64,000 nucleotides of DNA, taken from contig NZ_CP076853.1 of assembly GCF_018987265.1 (NCBI RefSeq), forward strand, positions 1,302,001-1,366,000, given 5' to 3'. A model generated the notes under the pieces. The model did not search any database, had not been told where the DNA came from, and saw nothing but the letters and a program-made list of their open reading frames with translations. The position numbers were made by a program, and so were the translations under genes. This document shows positions 61,714 through 64,000 of the stretch, piece by piece (position 1 is the first letter of the stretch; each line of letters opens with the position of its first letter). This DNA comes from Rhizobium sp. WYJ-E13 (GTDB lineage: Bacteria; Pseudomonadota; Alphaproteobacteria; Rhizobiales; Rhizobiaceae).

Positions 61714-62028
61714 ATGGTAGACAAGGTTCTGACCGCCAACCGCCTGACGGACGGCATCGCCGTCTGGCTGAACGCCAATGGCGAGTGGGTGACCTCGTTG
61801 CAGGAAGCGCTTGTCGCTCGCCATGCCGAAGCCGTCGCGGCCCTCGAGGAGATCGGCAAGAAATCCTATGCTGACAACCTCGTCGTCGACGTTGCCGTTG
61901 TCGAGGTTCAGGAGACCAACGGCCAGCTCTGGCCGCTGCGTCTGCGCGAGCGCATTCGCGCCCAGGGGCCGACCATGGAATATGCGCCGGGCTACAAGCC
62001 GGCTGATCCAGAATTCATTGCAGTCTGA
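61714..62028 (+). CDS. DUF2849 protein of sulfite-assimilation operon
   Basis: A 104-residue acidic cytosolic protein starting VDKVLTANRLTDGIAVWLN and ending YAPGYKPADPEFIAV. I recognise it as DUF2849, found between cysG and cysI in rhizobia; function unknown. AAGGAG is 6 bases before the ATG. It is 1 base after cysG and 8 before cysI, so co-transcribed. Confidence 0.85.
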   Translation: MVDKVLTANRLTDGIAVWLNANGEWVTSLQEALVARHAEAVAALEEIGKKSYADNLVVDVAVVEVQETNGQLWPLRLRERIRAQGPTMEYAPGYKPADPEFIAV

Positions 62029-62036
62029 GGAAGACG

Positions 62037-63707
62037 ATGTACCGTTACGACGAATTTGACCATGCCTTTGTCGCCGAGCGCGTCGAGCAGTTTCGCGATC
62101 AGGTCCAGCGCCGCCTTTCCGGCGAACTGGCCGAGGACGCATTCAAGCCGCTGCGCCTGATGAACGGTGTCTACCTGCAGCTTCACGCCTATATGCTGCG
62201 CATCGCCATTCCTTATGGCACCCTGAGCTCGCGCCAGATGCGCATGCTCGCCCATATCGCCCGCACCTATGACCGCGGCTATGGCCACTTCACCACACGC
62301 CAGAACCTGCAGTTCAACTGGCCGAAGCTATCCGAAATACCTGATGCGCTTGCCGACCTTGCGAGCGTCGAGATGCACGCCCTCCAGACCTCGGGCAACT
62401 GCATCAGAAACGTGACAGCCGATCACTTCGCCGGCGCCGCCGCCGATGAGATCGCCGATCCGCGCCCTTACGCCGAAATCCTGCGCCAATGGTCGTCGGT
62501 CCACCCGGAATTCTCCTTCCTGCCGCGCAAGTTCAAGATTGCTGTGACCGGTGCCGAGCGCGACCGCGCCGCCATTCAGGTCCATGATATCGGCCTGCAC
62601 CTGAAGAAGAATGACAAGGGCGAGATCGGTTTCGCCGTCTATGTCGGCGGGGGGCAGGGCCGCACGCCGATGGTCGCCAAGCTGATCCGTGACTTCCTGC
62701 CGGAAGAAGATCTTCTGTCCTACACGACCGCCGTCATGCGCGTTTATAACCTGCATGGCCGCCGCGACAACAAGTACAAGGCCCGCATCAAGATCCTCGT
62801 CCACGAGACCGGTGCCGAAGAACTCGCCCGTCAGGTCGAGGTCGAATTCGCGCAGTTGAAGGACAGCGAACTGAAACTGCCGGAAAAGGACGTGCAGGCA
62901 ATCACCGCCTACTTCGCACCGCCGGCCCTGCCGGAACGTGCCGAGGGCTGGGAAAACCTTGCCCGCTGGAAGAAGGCCGATCCGGCTTTCGCCCGCTGGG
63001 TCCAGCAGAATGTCCAGCCGCACAAGAACCCCGACTACGGCATGGTGACGATTTCGCTGAAGCCGATCGGGGGTATTCCGGGTGATGCTTCGGACTCGCA
63101 GATGGATGCGATCGCCGATATTGCCGAGGAATATGCCTTCGACGAAATTCGCGTCAGCCATGAACAGAACCTCATCCTGCCGCATGTCGCGCTCGCCGAC
63201 CTCGAAGCCGTCTATCGCGGTCTCGTCGCGATCAATCTGGCTGAAGCCAATGCCGGACTGATTACCGATATCATTGCCTGTCCGGGGCTGGACTATTGCG
63301 CACTCGCCAATGCGCGCTCCATTCCGCTCGCCCAGGAAATTTCCCGCCGCTTCGGCGACGCGGCCCGTCAGGCCGAGATCGGCGAGTTGAAGATCAAGAT
63401 CTCCGGCTGCATCAATGCCTGCGGCCATCACCATGTCGGCCATATCGGCCTGCTGGGCGTCGAGAAGAAGGGGGCCGAGCTCTACCAGATCACGCTCGGC
63501 GGTTCCGGTGACGAACATACGTCGATCGGCGAAATCATCGGCCGCGGCTTCGAGCCGGACAAGGTGACGGATGCGATCGAGACGATCGTCGATACCTATC
63601 TCGGCCTGCGCCTCGATCCATCAGAGATATTCCTTGCCACCTATCGCCGTGTTGGTCCGCAGCCCTTCAAGGACGCGCTCTACGGCTCGGCTGCGGAAGC
63701 GGCATAA
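62037..63707 (+). CDS. cysI: Sulfite reductase hemoprotein (nitrite/sulfite reductase family)
   Basis: A 556-residue siroheme-[4Fe-4S] enzyme. The cluster cysteines are C-x5-C in IACPGLDYCALAN and C-x3-C in ISGCINACGHHHVGHIG, near residues 418-465. FTTRQNLQFNWPKL and the second repeat SHEQNLILPHV are the paired ferredoxin-like substrate arginine/lysine regions. It reduces sulfite to sulfide. With cysG and cysE in the window this gives much of cysteine synthesis. Confidence 0.94.
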   Translation: MYRYDEFDHAFVAERVEQFRDQVQRRLSGELAEDAFKPLRLMNGVYLQLHAYMLRIAIPYGTLSSRQMRMLAHIARTYDRGYGHFTTRQNLQFNWPKLSEIPDALADLASVEMHALQTSGNCIRNVTADHFAGAAADEIADPRPYAEILRQWSSVHPEFSFLPRKFKIAVTGAERDRAAIQVHDIGLHLKKNDKGEIGFAVYVGGGQGRTPMVAKLIRDFLPEEDLLSYTTAVMRVYNLHGRRDNKYKARIKILVHETGAEELARQVEVEFAQLKDSELKLPEKDVQAITAYFAPPALPERAEGWENLARWKKADPAFARWVQQNVQPHKNPDYGMVTISLKPIGGIPGDASDSQMDAIADIAEEYAFDEIRVSHEQNLILPHVALADLEAVYRGLVAINLAEANAGLITDIIACPGLDYCALANARSIPLAQEISRRFGDAARQAEIGELKIKISGCINACGHHHVGHIGLLGVEKKGAELYQITLGGSGDEHTSIGEIIGRGFEPDKVTDAIETIVDTYLGLRLDPSEIFLATYRRVGPQPFKDALYGSAAEAA

Positions 63708-63717
63708 GGACGAGATG

Positions 63718-64000
63718 ATGACGAAGATCTGGAGAGAAACCGGTTTTGTCGAAAACGATCCCTGGGTGATCGAGACCGACGAGGTGAAGGCAACGGGTGA
63801 TCAGAAGCCGCTTCTGACGCTCGATGAGCTGATTGCCAAGGCCGATGAGAGCAACGATGTCGGCTTCGGCGTGCTGATCAAGCCGGCAGACGATGTTCTA
63901 AAGCTAGAGCCTTATCTCTATCGCCTGGAGATCGTGGCTGTCGCATTTCCGGCCTTCAACGATGGCCGCGCCTTCAGCCACGCTTCGCTTCTACGCCAGC
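63718..64000 (+). CDS. DUF934 protein, 5' part
   Basis: The first ~94 codons of a DUF934 protein: MTKIWRETGFVENDPWVIE, then VAFPAFNDGRAFSHASLLR at the window edge. In proteobacteria DUF934 follows cysI and precedes cysH; it is described as an oxidoreductase probably involved in sulfite reduction. AAGGA is 7 bases before ATG 63718 (ATG 63715 is also possible). Truncated by the window. Confidence 0.88.
   Translation, partial: MTKIWRETGFVENDPWVIETDEVKATGDQKPLLTLDELIAKADESNDVGFGVLIKPADDVLKLEPYLYRLEIVAVAFPAFNDGRAFSHASLLRQ

Overview
The window is a chromosomal stretch from an alphaproteobacterium of the Rhizobiaceae, most likely Rhizobium. The evidence is the combination of AapJQ general amino-acid permease genes, dusB-ntrB-ntrC followed by ntrY-ntrX, a PHA phasin, an IspD-IspF fusion, LpxI-type lipid A synthesis, a lipoylated PDH E1-beta, an EipB/DUF1849 envelope protein and the gene order bamA-lpxD-fabZ-lpxA-lpxI-lpxB-gltA. 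The DNA is GC-rich and densely coding. I see no tRNA, rRNA, insertion sequence, prophage or CRISPR array. This is core genome, so most of the novelty lies in intergenic RNA and DNA structure and in a few small or uncharacterised genes.

Layout. 1-2957: the 5' end of aapQ, then aapJ, both on the minus strand and divergent from a cystathionine beta-lyase gene. 2958-7273: an FAD monooxygenase, a CHCC zinc-ribbon protein, an alpha/beta hydrolase, serine acetyltransferase, DUF3126 and a phasin. 7532-13413: clpS-clpA, then on the minus strand a cluster of HIT, DUF482 acyltransferase, glycerophosphodiesterase and RidA-like genes. 13564-20785: eipB, then the classic rpsB-tsf-pyrH-frr-uppS-cdsA-rseP series. 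20978-27764: bamA and the lipid A genes lpxD-fabZ-lpxA-lpxI-lpxB, converging on gltA. 29378-36309: comEC-like gene, lexA (minus), a VOC protein, kdsA, eno and an ftsB-like gene. 36456-46177: pyruvate dehydrogenase operon (pdhA, pdhB, a small glycine-zipper membrane protein, pdhC), an SGNH hydrolase, a GNAT enzyme, lpdA, two GlsB-type membrane proteins, lipA, a P-loop kinase and a COQ10/RatA-like protein. 46186-48282 (minus): a small secreted protein, pncC and ispDF. 48424-58531: dusB-ntrB-ntrC, ntrY-ntrX, a D-amino-acid aminotransferase, hfq and hflX. 58551-59989 (minus): mazG and a deaminase. 60276-64000: the sulfite-assimilation operon cysG-DUF2849-cysI-DUF934, cut by the window edge.

Functional themes. 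Envelope biogenesis (BamA, LpxA/B/D/I, FabZ, KdsA, UppS, CdsA, RseP, EipB), nitrogen control (NtrBC, NtrYX, Hfq, Aap transport), lipoate-dependent oxidation (PDH, LpdA, LipA, GltA) and sulfur assimilation (CysE, MetC, CysG, CysI) dominate.

The least explained elements are: a 12-bp palindrome over a TTGACA hexamer in front of ntrY; inverted repeats that include the Shine-Dalgarno sequences of pdhA and hflX; hairpins around rpsB, tsf and pyrH; three mutually exclusive hairpins in front of the GlsB-type genes; TGC-N3-GCA dyads at the phasin promoter; and the glycine-zipper protein inside the pdh operon. All structural claims come from base-pairing seen by eye and have not been folded or compared computationally.
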